Shown: piece after piece, positions 31,801-42,122 of the stretch
Layout of the letters: every line of letters begins with the position of its first letter
How positions within the stretch are numbered: the stretch's first letter is position 1
Origin: Coix lacryma-jobi var. lacryma-jobi
Lineage: Eukaryota; Streptophyta; Magnoliopsida; Poales; Poaceae
DNA length: 64,000 bases
Direction of reading: 5' to 3'
Assembly: GCA_009763385.1 (NCBI GenBank)
Contig: CM019823.1
Span: 31,461,845 to 31,525,844 of the forward strand
Position numbers and translations under genes: made by a program
The notes under the pieces: generated by a model
Told to the model about the DNA's origin: nothing
The model's database searches: none
What the model saw: only the letters and a program-made list of their open reading frames with translations

Positions 31801-32729
31801 GTGAGGCTGTTATGTTGTGCCTTTATGTTGATGACATATTGATCTTTGGATCAAACCTCAATGTGATTGAGGAAGTTAAGAAACTTTTTTCAAGTAATTT
31901 TGATATGAAAGATTTGGGAGAAGCTGATGTTATTCTGAACATCAAGTTAATTAGAGAAGGTGATGGTGGGGTGACTTTGTTGCAGTCTCATTATGTGGAA
32001 AAGGTGTTAAGTCGCTTTGGTTATAGTGACTATAACCCTGCTCCTACAACTTATGATCCTAGTGTGCTATTGCGGAAAAACCGAAGAATAGCAAGGGGTC
32101 AATTGACATACTCCCAGATCATTGGCTCGCTAATGTACCTTGCGAGTGCAACAAGGCCTGACATCTCATATGCTGTGAGCAAGCTGAGCAGGTTTGTGTC
32201 CAAACCTGGAGATGATCACTGGCGTGCTCTTGAGAGAGTGTTGCGGTACCTGAAAGGTACTATGACTTACAATATTCACTATACTGGTCACCCAAAAGTG
32301 CTAGAAGGCTATTGTGATGCCAACCGGATATCTGATGCTGATGAGCTTAGAGCCACAAGCGGATATGTGTTCCTGCTTGGAGGTGGCGCTGTTTCCTGGA
32401 AGTCTTGCAAGCAGACTCTCATTACGAAGTCTACCATGGAAGCAGAACTCACAGCGTTAGACACTGCTGGGGCTGAGGCCGAGTGGCTTCGTGAACTCTT
32501 GTTGGATTTACCGGTGGTTGAAAAACCAATACCGGCTATTTCCATGAACTGTGATAATCAAACTGTGATTGCGAAGGTCAACAGTTCTAGGAGTAACATG
32601 AAGTCTACTAGGCATGTTAAGAGAAGATTGAAATCTGTCAGAAAACTGAAAACCTCCGGAGTTATAACGTTGGATTATGTCCACACGTCGAATAATCTGG
32701 CAGATCAATTCACTGAGGGATTGTCATGA
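28431..32729 (+). CDS. Copia gag-pol polyprotein
   Basis: One frame is open from the ATG at 28431, inside the LTR, to TGA 32727. Domains in order: gag (FDGKNFLIWRAKMELW, about 28900), zinc knuckle CFVCGSDAHRASEC (29599-29640), protease WMDSGAN (29767), integrase zinc finger (HSRFCH...CHVC, 30160-30270) and core (FIDDSTRF, SDRGGEYF, IAERKNRTL), reverse transcriptase with YVDDILIFGS (about 31826-31855), and RNase H (YCDAN, 32310; TKSTMEAELTA, 32428). Bases 28481-28852 look like an intron (GTATGA...TTGTAG), of a length divisible by three and without stops, so spliced and unspliced forms both stay in frame. Read unspliced, this stretch is very hydrophobic. No catalytic residue appears missing. 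Confidence 0.85.
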   Translation: MTKEVGQGSGSALRMDGYELFIFSLFFVTQYFVPSCCFSSTVEYVAVALIRSFSSCCLYVSVSLLCCFTCFPAVDDLLCFIIIYMIHMLLSHMCRTAMVVCDIMKSLLYYLCYVVIIMLIYGIKMTWKLPLFLTIQKPNCRHFCVSDFAAVLKPDAFDGKNFLIWRAKMELWLIAMSCFHVIEGKPDNLSPEDEAKFKADDNLFRGAVISALDAKFQKSYIILPTGKELWDALVGKFGVTDAGSELYLMEQLYDYKMVENRSVVEQAHEIQALAKELELFPCPLPDKFVAGGIIAKLPPSWKDFATSLKHKRQEFNVEELIGTLDVEERARAKDNGKDVETSTANVVQKRNSKFRKYKKKKNQNKQQNIPKTNQTTQFKKKDNNNKKGGCFVCGSDAHRASECPDRKYHRDNKSANVVTTDNGEGTSGYGNSLPFVLSVCNSPGWWMDSGANIHVCADVPLFSSYQVGRSGALLMGNGSRAHVLGVGTVILKFTSGKTVPLKSVQHVPSIKKNLVSASMLCRDGYKVVLESNKCVLSKHGLFIGKGYDCGGLFRLSLHDVCNKLVNSVNISDESDLWHSRFCHASFGCLMRLANLNLIPKFNLVKKSKCHVCVESKQPRKPHKAAEARNLAPLELVNSDLCEMNGILTKGGKKYFLTFIDDSTRFCYVYLLKSKDEAFNYIKAYKAEVENQLERKIKRLRSDRGGEYFSNVFDEFCVEHGIVHERTPPYSPQSNGIAERKNRTLTELVNAMLSTAGLFKEWWGEAILTACHVLNRVPTKNKEITPFEEWEKRRLNLSYLRTWGCLAKVNVPINKKRKLGPKTVDCIFLGYAFHSVGYRFLIIKSDIPDVYVDTIMESRDATFFENEFPMKNTPSETSETSHETIIPYEPEQIDHAEDTHVHIPEEDDTIVTRKSKRQRVAKSFGDDYIVYLVEDTPTTIRQAYSSPDADLWKEAVRSEMESIMSNGSWEVVDRPYGCQLIGCKWIFKKKLRPDGTVERYKARLVAKGYTQKEGEEFFDTYSPVARLTTIRTLIAVAASYGLIIHQMDVKTAFLNGELDEEIYMDQPEGFIADGQENKVCRLLKSLYGLKQAPKQWHEKFDNTLLAAGFVVNEADTCVYYRYGGGEAVMLCLYVDDILIFGSNLNVIEEVKKLFSSNFDMKDLGEADVILNIKLIREGDGGVTLLQSHYVEKVLSRFGYSDYNPAPTTYDPSVLLRKNRRIARGQLTYSQIIGSLMYLASATRPDISYAVSKLSRFVSKPGDDHWRALERVLRYLKGTMTYNIHYTGHPKVLEGYCDANRISDADELRATSGYVFLLGGGAVSWKSCKQTLITKSTMEAELTALDTAGAEAEWLRELLLDLPVVEKPIPAISMNCDNQTVIAKVNSSRSNMKSTRHVKRRLKSVRKLKTSGVITLDYVHTSNNLADQFTEGLS

Positions 32730-33300
32730 AATGTGATAGAAAATGCATCGAGGGAGATGGGTATGAGACCCATATGAAAATCTACTATAGTGGTAACCTG
32801 CTCTATGTGATCGGAGATCCCGTGAAGTAGAGTGGTGAAACAAGCTATGAGTAGGTTGAGAGGAAAGTTCCCTTTTGAACCTATCTCTGATGCATAACTT
32901 TCCTTCTGTAAGGCAGGTTGGTATTTACCTTAATGTATTCCGAGAGTCTTTTAAAGATGAGATGTTGTCCTACAGAACATCTTATGAGGAATACACCTAT
33001 ATGAGTCAGACTGCTAGTCACAGTCTATGGGATTTGGGCGGTCCCTAAATACTCATGAAAGGCACTGAAGTGTGACTTATATGCTTCAAACAGCGGGGAT
33101 GTCTGTTGCAGCCTAGTACCAGCAAAGGACTTGAGTGAATCTCACCTCACGCAAAACTGTCAATTCAAGGCATAGTCCATTGTTCAGTTGTGACTGAGTG
33201 AAACTCTTGCTCTAGATGGATGTTCAACTTAACAGTCTCCATCGAAACACTGGTATATCAAAGAATTGAGATTCTGGAATTTCACAGTTGTTAACCCTAG

Positions 33301-33314
33301 AGTTTGGTGGGGAT
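33301..33314 (+). other. Copia polypurine-rich tract
   Basis: AGTTTGGTGGGGAT lies immediately before the 3' LTR, in the position of the plus-strand primer site. The 32730-33300 stretch is a non-coding 3' leader. Confidence 0.6.
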
Positions 33315-34571
33315 TGTTAAATTTATTATGGGTCAGGCCCAATAATATATTTAATAAATCAATAACTCTATGGTGTAATTATGGGAATTATTGTTTGTAC
33401 CGGATTGGAATTTAAAGGGACGTTGACTCAACTTATATGGTGGGATTTATTCCATCTAATTTGAGAAGTTGTGAAACGGACCAAGGCGTGCCACACGCGC
33501 GCGCGCCGCCGCCGCCGCCGCCGGCCGGGCCGGGCACGGGCTCGGGCCGTGGCGTGGCGTGACGAGGCGAGGCGAGGCAGGCAGGCAGGCAGGCAGGTGA
33601 GCGTGGCGTGTTAATTTTGTTTTAATACGCAATAATCACGCCGCACTAACCATGCCTTAATCACGGGAGTTACAACTCTTTATCTCACCATGATGAAGGA
33701 AGTTTTAACTCTTTTAATGGCCTGTCTCCTCATCTCCTGCGCTCTCCCTGCGCCCGTACGGGAATAAAAGGAGCAGCGCCTCCTCCTGTGCGCTAGGCTG
33801 AATTCCCTTCATTCTTTCTCTCCAACCCGAACACATTCCAGAGCTCAGTTCCGCTGCAGGAAAGGCTTTCCCATCTCGTTCATCCGCGCGCACGGAGGAG
33901 CGAGAGGGCAGGTGCCTCCGGAGCCAGTGTCGATCGAGACCTTGCACGAGGGATCGGCAATTAGGTTTTTGGGGAGCGACTACGCGACTGCCCGAACGAT
34001 CTTCGCCGCCATTCTTCTTCTTCAGGAGGATCGCCGTCGTCGTCTTCTTCCCAGCGAAGTTGCTGCTACTGTTCATCTTCTTCCCGGTGATTGGACGTTC
34101 GTCTTCTTCCCGGTGATTGGCTGTTCGTCTACTTCCCGGTGATTGGTCTTCGTCTTCATCTACTGCAATATGACCAAGGAAGTTGGACAAGGATCTGGAT
34201 CTGCGCTAAGGATGGACGGGTATGAACTGTTCATCTTCTCTCTGTTTTTCGTAACTCAGTATTTTGTTCCGTCATGCTGTTTCAGTAGCACCGTTGAATA
34301 TGTTGCAGTAGCTCTGATTCGTAGTTTTAGTAGTTGCTGCTTATATGTTTCAGTAAGTCTGTTATGTTGTTTCACATGCTTTCCTGCAGTAGATGATTTA
34401 TTATGTTTTATCATCATATATATGATTCACATGCTTCTTTCACATATGTGCCGTACTGCTATGGTCGTATGTGATATTATGAAATCACTTTTATATTATC
34501 TCTGTTATGTCGTCATCATAATGTTAATTTACGGAATTAAAATGACATGGAAATTGCCTTTATTTCTAACA
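33315..34571 (+). repeat. 3' LTR of the Copia element
   Basis: 1257 bp, nearly identical to the 5' LTR. It is longer mainly because of extra GAGGC/GGCA units near 33560-33600. Confidence 0.95.
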
Positions 34572-34576
34572 GTGAT

Positions 34577-35185
34577 GCCTTCATTGATGTTGATCGATGA
34601 GCACTTGCCAAACATCATGCGCCAAGTCCCAACTAGGATCTATTAAAGTTTGCTCCTTTATGTCTTCAAAGATAGCATTTTTAGCACGTGTGTTCAGCTT
34701 GTTTTGCTCGGCAAGTCGGCATTCATGGGTGTGTCAAACATGCATGGTGCAAGCAACGTCCAAATGTTAGGGGATGGACTTCAAGGTATTTGGAATAACA
34801 AGTTTTCAACTCCAACGTAACAACACGGGTAGCACTCAAGGCTTATCTCGAGAATGAAAGAAACTACTAGATCTTTAAAAAACTTGGCACACGTAATCAT
34901 CAGGCGACGCCCATCGTTGGAAAGATCTTTCATCAGATATTCAGAAGAACCTTCCTTTCCACAGTCTTCTTTCATTTTTTTTCCCTCCTAAATTGCCAGA
35001 TCAGATTGTTATTGTCCACTTGTTCTTACAACTGGGTTCGATCCTGAATAGGTTCTAGCCACGCAATCTTGAATTGTTCCAAATTTCCGATCACGTCGCC
35101 ACCATTTTCACACGCAAACACAAGACGTCACAGTTTATGAGCTAGTACTTCTCGTCAGCTCCCTCTCCCTCTCCTCCTGCGCGAC
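34577..35185. other. Spacer between Copia element and ARM copy B
   Basis: No supported gene. Stop-interrupted fragments probably continue the older retrotransposon relic seen left of the Copia insertion. Confidence 0.4.
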
Positions 35186-35444
35186 TTGACTGTTCACGTT
35201 AAATCCTTGCTGAATTCGGCTCCAAGAACTGTCGAATCCTCGCGGAACTTTCCATGCCCAGACCTACCAAACGGTCGTCATATAGAGCCGCGTCTCCGTT
35301 CCTTTCGAACTCATGCGCATGCGCTCCATTTGACGCGGCAGCTGCTCCATTTCTTGCCTTCCTTTTTATTATTTTTTGCTTGGAAGTTGGATTGGAACAG
35401 TTGGTGAGGCGGTGAGCGTGCATACACGTCGGGCGGCGGGCGCC

Positions 35445-38165
35445 ATGAAATACAGGAAGGGCCTCGACTCAAACGGCGACATGTCACAGAAAGGCGGCGG
35501 CGATGTCCCTCCGTGCATCAAGCTTGACATCATGGATCACCCTGGCGGCGGTGCAGGAGGTGGGCTCGCCAGCGGTGGCGTCGGGTCGGCGCCCTTCTCC
35601 GAGCCGTGGACGCCGACGCCTGGAAGCGGAAGTGGCCGCGGCGGCGGCAGCGGCAGCGGTAGTTATGGTAGGAAGAACGCTGACCCGCCGGAGAAGCAGC
35701 TCACGCTGTTGGCGCTCCGTGTGGCCATCCTCGAGAAGGCGGCGAGCGGGCTCGGGAAGCTCGACTTCTTGTGGGCCACCGTCGTGCTTCTCGGCGGCTT
35801 CGTGGGCAGCCTCAACATCACCGACTTCTGGTGCATCACCGTGATCCTCGTCAGCGAGGCCGCGCGCGTCTTCAGCCGCAGCCACGAGCTGGAGTGGCAG
35901 CACCACGCCACGGAGACCTCCACCGCTGGCGGCGCGCTCCGCTCCAGCTCCCGGTTGTTTCGCCGCATCCTGCACGCCCTCTTTGACCATACCGACGGCG
36001 GCGGCGGCAGTGACGAACAGGAGCCGCATCAGCATGCCACGCAAACCACCGACGCTGGTGGCGCGCTGCGCTGTAGCTGCCGGTTCTTCCGCCGCGCCGT
36101 GCATGCCCTGCTGGAACGCCCGGCAGCGGCCGCTGTGGACGGTGCGCATGTCAGCAGCGACGCGAGCACGGCGGCGGCGAGGTTCCAGAGCCAGATCGCG
36201 GCCATCGTGAAGAAGCGCACTGGGCACGCGCCGCATGGTGTGTCGCTGCTCCCCTACACCTACACCGGCCAGGTGTTCACCTCGAGGAACATCGGCAGGC
36301 TGCTCAACTGGCTGCAGGTGCTCTCGGCGTTCGCCTGCGTCGCGCTCTCGGTGATGCGCCTCTGGAAGCACGACTTCGGCGGCGGCAGCGACAACATGAG
36401 GCCCGCGCTTCTGCTCTTCTACACGCTGGCGCTCGTCGAGGCGTCGCTCTTCCTGTTCGAGAAGGCGTACTGGGCATGGAAGTTGTCCTTCTGCGAGCTG
36501 CTCCGTCAGGTGAGCAAGGACTGCCAGCTGGGCGAGTACGGTCAGGTGTCCCTCACGCGCTTCTTCTACGACGCCTACTCGCGGTGCGTCACTGGCAGCA
36601 TCTTCGACGGCGTCAAGATGGACCTCGTCACCTTCGCCGAGGAGCTCATCCTGTCCGACTTCCTCGACGAGCAGCTCATCGGCGTGCGCGTCCTAGAGCA
36701 GTTCGCCAGCAAGGCGTGCTCGGCGGGCGATACGCTGCGCAAGGTCGGCACTAGCCCCCGGTCCGTCGAGCGGCTCGTCGAGATGCTCAACTGGAAGCGG
36801 GCTGACGAGGAGGAGGTGCGCCGGTCAGCGGCGGAGGTCCTGTGCCAGCTCGCCGGCAAGCGCCGGAACGCGCTCCGCTTGTCCGCCATCCCCGGCGCCA
36901 TCGAGTCCGTCATGTCCCTGCTCTACACAGGCCGGAGCGCCGCCGTGTCCGGCATGCACCCGCAACCCAACGGCGCTGCCGGTGCCGGCGAGGGTGCGCC
37001 CTTGCTGGGAATCCGCGACTACGACTTCCTGGAGTTCAACCTGCTGGGCCTGCGCATCCTCAAGAAGCTCGCCAAAGATCAGGACGACAACTGCGGCAAG
37101 ATCAGCAACGCGCGCGGCCTGCTCGCCAAAATCATCGATTTCACGCGGGCGTCCAAGGATCTCCTCCGCAACCAGCACGCGTCGCATTCGGAGGTGAGCG
37201 CCGTGAAGCGCGCGCTCCAGGTGGTGAAGATGCTGGTGTCCACGACGGGCAACACGGGCAAGGCGCTCCGGCAGGGCGTCGCGGAGAACGTGTTCGCGGT
37301 GAGCAACCTGCGCGAGATACTGCGGTACGGGCAGTCGCACAGGGAGCTGCAGAAGCTGGCCATCGACGTCCTCACCGGGCTGGCCATGGACGACAGCGGC
37401 AAGGAAGCGATCGTGGGCACCGGAGGGCTGGTCAAGATTCTGCTCTCGATATTCGTCGTCAGCGCCGCCGAGGAGAGAGAGCTCGGCCATGGGGCCGGCG
37501 AGGCGCTGGCGATGCTGGCGCTGGAGAGCGAGACGGGTTGCGCGGCGATACTCAGGCGAGCCGACGTGCTCCGGCTCGTCTCGGCGTTGCAGGACGGTGA
37601 CGACGCCCGCCGCCTGCACGCGGCGAGGGTGCTGCGGAGCCTGTGCGCGTACTCGGCGCCGGAATACAGGGAGCGGCTGCGCGTGGTGACCAAGGCGCTG
37701 CCGGTGGTGCTGCGTGTCACCATGACGAAGAGCGACAAGGTCCTGGAGGTGTGTGTCGGCCTGACGACACAGATCTGCAGGTTCATCGACGGCGAGCGGT
37801 TCGCTGCCGAGCTGCGCGGCGCCGGCGTCGGGGAGCGGGCGTATGTGCAACGGCTGGCGACAATCCTGGGGGAGAACAGGTACCCGGAGGTCAAGGTCCC
37901 CCGGATGCGGCGGTTCGTGGTGCAGCAGGTCATCTGGTTGATGACGTGCTCGGCCGGTGGCGGCGGATACATGGAGCTCCTGAGGGGAGTGGGGATGGAG
38001 GGCCTGCTCGAGTGCATCGCCGACACCACATCGGAGCTGGAGAGCTACCATGTCTTCTCCGGCAGTGTCGGTATCGGCAAGCACCGTGAGAGCTTCCCTG
38101 GCATTGTGGACTCTGCGCTTGAGCTGATCAAAGGCGGTGGCGGCGGAGCTCCAGCCGAAGAGTGA
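35445..38165 (+). CDS. ARM-repeat protein with N-terminal membrane segments (copy B)
   Basis: A single exon of 906 codons. The ATG at 35445 aligns with the copy A start (MKYRKG versus MKYKKS). The architecture matches copy A: Gly-rich N-terminus, hydrophobic segments (LWATVVLLGGFVGSL, LNWLQVLSAFACVALSV, LLLFYTLALVEASLFLF), then ARM-type helical repeats and the SGSVGIGKHRESF end. It differs by an internal duplication: the HATETSTAGGALRSSSRLFRR segment (about 35907-35980) recurs as HATQTTDAGGALRCSCRFFRR (about 36033-36105), making the linker about 45 residues longer. The two genes are a tandem duplicate pair later separated by the Copia insertion. Function is unknown. Confidence 0.85.
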   Translation: MKYRKGLDSNGDMSQKGGGDVPPCIKLDIMDHPGGGAGGGLASGGVGSAPFSEPWTPTPGSGSGRGGGSGSGSYGRKNADPPEKQLTLLALRVAILEKAASGLGKLDFLWATVVLLGGFVGSLNITDFWCITVILVSEAARVFSRSHELEWQHHATETSTAGGALRSSSRLFRRILHALFDHTDGGGGSDEQEPHQHATQTTDAGGALRCSCRFFRRAVHALLERPAAAAVDGAHVSSDASTAAARFQSQIAAIVKKRTGHAPHGVSLLPYTYTGQVFTSRNIGRLLNWLQVLSAFACVALSVMRLWKHDFGGGSDNMRPALLLFYTLALVEASLFLFEKAYWAWKLSFCELLRQVSKDCQLGEYGQVSLTRFFYDAYSRCVTGSIFDGVKMDLVTFAEELILSDFLDEQLIGVRVLEQFASKACSAGDTLRKVGTSPRSVERLVEMLNWKRADEEEVRRSAAEVLCQLAGKRRNALRLSAIPGAIESVMSLLYTGRSAAVSGMHPQPNGAAGAGEGAPLLGIRDYDFLEFNLLGLRILKKLAKDQDDNCGKISNARGLLAKIIDFTRASKDLLRNQHASHSEVSAVKRALQVVKMLVSTTGNTGKALRQGVAENVFAVSNLREILRYGQSHRELQKLAIDVLTGLAMDDSGKEAIVGTGGLVKILLSIFVVSAAEERELGHGAGEALAMLALESETGCAAILRRADVLRLVSALQDGDDARRLHAARVLRSLCAYSAPEYRERLRVVTKALPVVLRVTMTKSDKVLEVCVGLTTQICRFIDGERFAAELRGAGVGERAYVQRLATILGENRYPEVKVPRMRRFVVQQVIWLMTCSAGGGGYMELLRGVGMEGLLECIADTTSELESYHVFSGSVGIGKHRESFPGIVDSALELIKGGGGGAPAEE

Positions 38166-39166
38166 AAGGATTCATCAAGTGTAACATAGTCTTATTTCCT
38201 AAAAAAAGAAGTGTAATATAGTCTTCGAATTTTATTAGAAATTAGAAATTCACAGTACATATGAGGCAACCTGATGAGTGTAAAAGACAAAAAAAAAGGT
38301 TTACCTTAGTTAGATTCATCAAGTAGACAAGAGTAGACTGTACATTGCGGTGCCATGGTACCATGCTATAGTTGCTGAACTCAAATTAATTTATGATGTA
38401 TTATTTATGTATATAAACATGAGTGACACATTTGTATACTTCTTGGTACATGTCAATTAAATTGAATAAACAAATTGCAATAGATCTTCATCTTAGTTTC
38501 TTAAACTTATATTTGGAGAATTTTTAGGATTTATGGCCCATTATTCACACTAGCTATTCAATCAATCTTGGCTCTTGCACAACCAAGAATCTTAGAAGAC
38601 AAAAATATACAGTTCCAAGTTCAACAACCATATAGCTTATCAAAATTGATTATCTTTGCTCATATTTAACACAATATCCTTATAAATACTTTACAATATT
38701 CATCTTATTGTAATAAACTTCATTACCAATTACTTTGTATGATTTTCCATCCATATTCATATTCCCCACTTTGTGTCGTGCTTCGATATGTATTTAGTTA
38801 AACTTAACTTTAGTTATGTGAACTCTTTTTTGGCCCATGATCTTTTTTGTTCCATGACTCTTTTTTGTTGTTAGTTAGAACTCTAGTACTTATTCTAACC
38901 TTTGATTCAAAACTTATTTTTGTGTTTCATCAAAATTAAATATGGATTTGAGATCTTAGACTATACTCTGAACTGCTACAACAACATACGCAGAAATTTC
39001 AACTTGTACTACAATTCTTAAGATGTTGAATCGATATCCTTTAACAAATATATACTTTCTTGAGTAACAATGTACTTTGGCTTCTAAAGAGTGCTTATAA
39101 CTAAACTATCAATGCTAGTTTGTTATAATATTTGCTTCAAATCAAAACATATAAATCTAAAATGGA
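38166..39166. other. 3' flank of ARM copy B, no gene seen
   Basis: AT-rich, stop-rich DNA in all frames. Confidence 0.5.
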
Positions 39167-39681
39167 AAAAATCTACTTAAACCCCCAACCTATCTAGGGT
39201 GGTCTATTTCATCCTAAAACTATAAAACAATCTGTTTTACCTCCTGAACTTTGTAAAACCGGTTAAATTACCCCCTCAGGCAGTTTTGGACATTGGTTTT
39301 GCTACCGTGGCAATAGTTTATCTTTTTCTTTTTATTTATTTCGGCCAAATATTTGAAAAATCATAGTAAATCACAGAAAATCATAAAATGGATAAACCAA
39401 TTTTGTTGGACTCCACATGAGTAGATCTACACAATGAACATATAATATGATATGCTTTACTATAAAATTAAAAATTTTGTTGTAGAATTAATTCTATTCT
39501 TTTTTATAATTAATTAGAATAATTCATAACTTTTACTATAGCAAAACCACCATCCATAACTGTTTGAGCGGTAATTTGACCGGTTTTGTAAAGTTCAGAA
39601 GGTAAAACAGATCGTTTCATAATTCGGGTGGTGAAGTAGGCCACCCTAGATAGATTGCGGAGTTAAACATACTTTTTTCGA
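39167..39681. mobile_element. MITE with ~110-bp terminal inverted repeats
   Basis: The left end contains AACCTATCTAGGGTGGTCTA and CTGTTTTACCTCCTGAACTT. The inverted right end contains AATCTATCTAGGGTGGCCTA and CTGTTTTACCTTCTGAACTT in the same order. The AT-rich centre is non-coding. Confidence 0.8.
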
Positions 39682-39780
39682 TCTAAAATAGCAACTTATA
39701 TAATTTTTTACATAGGGTACTGATATAATTCAAGTTTCCAAGTCAATGTCATTGATGTGTGACTACAAAAAATTTATATA

Positions 39781-40039
39781 CTCCCTCCATATCGCAAATA
39801 GAAGTAGTTTTGGACAAAGTTTAGATCAAACATTGGAAATATAAATCATGAATAACTTTTAAATTATTAAGTTTAGAGATGTAAAAATCATATAAATAAA
39901 TTTATCTTGAAAAGTACTTTCATAAAAACATACATATACCAGTTTACAACAAATATTTTTAAAGAAATAAATGGTTAAAGTTATACTTTGGAGACCGTGT
40001 CGCTATCCTAAACGACTTTTATTTATCATACAGAGGGAG
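39781..40039. mobile_element. Stowaway MITE
   Basis: Starts CTCCCTCCATATCGCAAATA and ends inversely in CAGAGGGAG, flanked by TA (39779-39780 and 40040-40041). These are the hallmarks of Tc1/Mariner-derived Stowaway elements. 259 bp. Confidence 0.85.
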
Positions 40040-40478
40040 TACTTGTGGATCATGCATGCACGTATACTTAGTATGTATGGTGGCGCGTCATGTATGGCAA
40101 TATGTTTATAATATATTCTAGTTTAGGTGCCAATTCAGGATTATTTATTCTAGATACTCTTTGAATTATATACTTTTTTTATTATTCTTGAATACTTTGA
40201 ACTGGAATTGTCTTTATTAACACTTTTTCTTCCAATGGTCAGATGCCTGCTGAATTCTCATATGATATTGTATCCACTTCTAAATCTCAGCCTTACGTGC
40301 TTATTAGCCAATGGTGAAGATAGTTGCTGAAAACACACTATATTTCATGCACTCAAGTTCCTTGGTGAAGCAGAAGCAGAACTGCATAAGACATGGTGTT
40401 GCATGCTCGAAAGTTTTATTGGTATAACATGTTCCATTCGTAGATTAGATTACAGACAAATTGGAAGCATAGTATATA

Positions 40479-40512
40479 CTAGGAAAGGAGGCGCGCTTCG
40501 CCGCGCCCGTCA
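40479..40512 (-). mobile_element. Helitron 3' terminus
   Basis: Read on the minus strand, the hairpin GGCGCGGCGAAGCGCGCC is followed by seven bases, then CTAG and a T, the standard Helitron 3' end at an A/T insertion site. The body would extend rightwards from 40479. Its 5' TC end was not identified. Captured gene fragments may lie at 41-43.5 kb. Confidence 0.65.
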
Positions 40513-42122
40513 TCGTCAGGTTGATGTTCTAAGTACCGATCTGAAGTCCTGGTGGCGCTGAGCGGATATCTGAAGGCTGTAGGGTTGTTGTGTACAAATA
40601 TATAAATGACATTCATGAGTCAGTCTATGTAGGATAATGCCAACTGCCAAGAGCTTTGTATAGTGATTATGAACGATTCTAACATGGTAGATTGAGACTT
40701 TCAAAAAAAAAACATGGTAGATTGAGAACTTTGGCAAGGAACTTGTTAGCGAAAACAATTGGTGAACTGGGCATAAATGGAAAACCAAATGTTTGTTGCT
40801 TTATTCTCAAAAGAAGAACCCAATATTGTTCATATTAATTAAAGGCTAGCATAAAGCATCAACTTTACTAAGACCGGAACATCGACAACCATCATACTGA
40901 AAAGTGCACACGCGTGGTATCATACATAGTTTACATATGGAAATTGTGTACATAGTTTACATATGAAAATCAATCTGTGTGTCTGTGTGTGCCAGAATAT
41001 AATTTGCAGGCCTATACATTGCATCCATCGCCAAGGCCATAGTCGCCGCAAGTCACATTTTACCATTTTTAGAACTACCAAGGCCATAGATAACTTATTT
41101 GTAGTATGACAACGTGCAAAAGGAATGCAGATTGGCTACCATCTTACTGGTGTTGATGCAGTTCCTGAGAAGAAAATGTAGAATTATTTGCCTGCAGAGT
41201 TTGCAAGCTTAAACACCTTTTAACCTTCCTGTCAGTTTTTCAGGCCAGGTCAACCGCATCAATAAATGCATATATAAATAAAGTGAGATGTTGAACTGAC
41301 TTGATAAGAGCATATTGATTACTCTTGACGAATTGGGAAGGCTTGTGCTTTGACCTCAATGCTAATGTATTGCTAAGGTATAGAATTTATTGGGATTCTG
41401 TATTGCAAAACTCAAGAATTTGGAGATGGAGAAGACTTAAAGAATAGTCAGCAGTGGTAACTATTTTATAATCATGAGTAGCATAAATAGGATTTAGTGT
41501 GTGATTGCATTACCTTGAAGCATCATTGAGTTGATCACCATCAAGGTGTTCGGTTAGTCGCTTCTGACTGAGGTCTTTGAATCAACAATCTAAGAATGGT
41601 GTCTGCAGCATGAGAATATAGTAAAAAACTGATGGGATGGCCGGTTATGTAAAAACTGATGTGAATACAGTAGTGTTAGACGTAATGTACCTCTTGCAGG
41701 CTAAATAAAATCATTTTTGTGGGGGTGGAGATGCCGATGGGGCAGGTTTAGATGGTCAAGTATTATGCGAAAAAAACATGAGTAACAAAGAAACTCATTT
41801 TGCATTTTCCGCAGTAAACAGGTAAGGCAAGCATTGTCAAGTGCACCTGCTCAGCAATTAGGGTTACAAGTGCGAATTGGATTGTCAAACATGTGACATG
41901 TAAGACCAAGAAAAAGGAAAGCAATTGGTTCACAAGCAGTCATGTCATTGTAGTATTTAGCAGCAAAGTAGTGAGCTTTTTACCCCATAGAGCAATCACA
42001 AAAGTGTCTTTGTAGTATGGTAATGAAGGGAATAATAATAAAAGAAGTTGTGCAAAAAATAATCTACTAATCATAATAGGAAAAATAGCACATGATTTTC
42101 CTAACAACATACTTTCTATGGG

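Larger units (their letters stand above)
27609..34571 (+). mobile_element. Ty1/Copia LTR retrotransposon, young and coding-intact
   Basis: LTRs at 27609-28832 and 33315-34571 start TGTTA and end TAACA. The flanks carry a perfect 5-bp target duplication GTGAT (27604-27608 and 34572-34576). Integrase precedes reverse transcriptase, which defines Copia. The LTRs differ by only a handful of substitutions plus length changes in a GC-rich repeat, and the polyprotein is open, so the insertion is recent. It separates two tandem ARM-repeat genes. No primer-binding site is recognisable after the 5' LTR. Confidence 0.95.

Noticed and set aside
33714..34646. Independent genes in the Copia 3' LTR
   Set aside because: These frames duplicate those of the 5' LTR and are LTR sequence.
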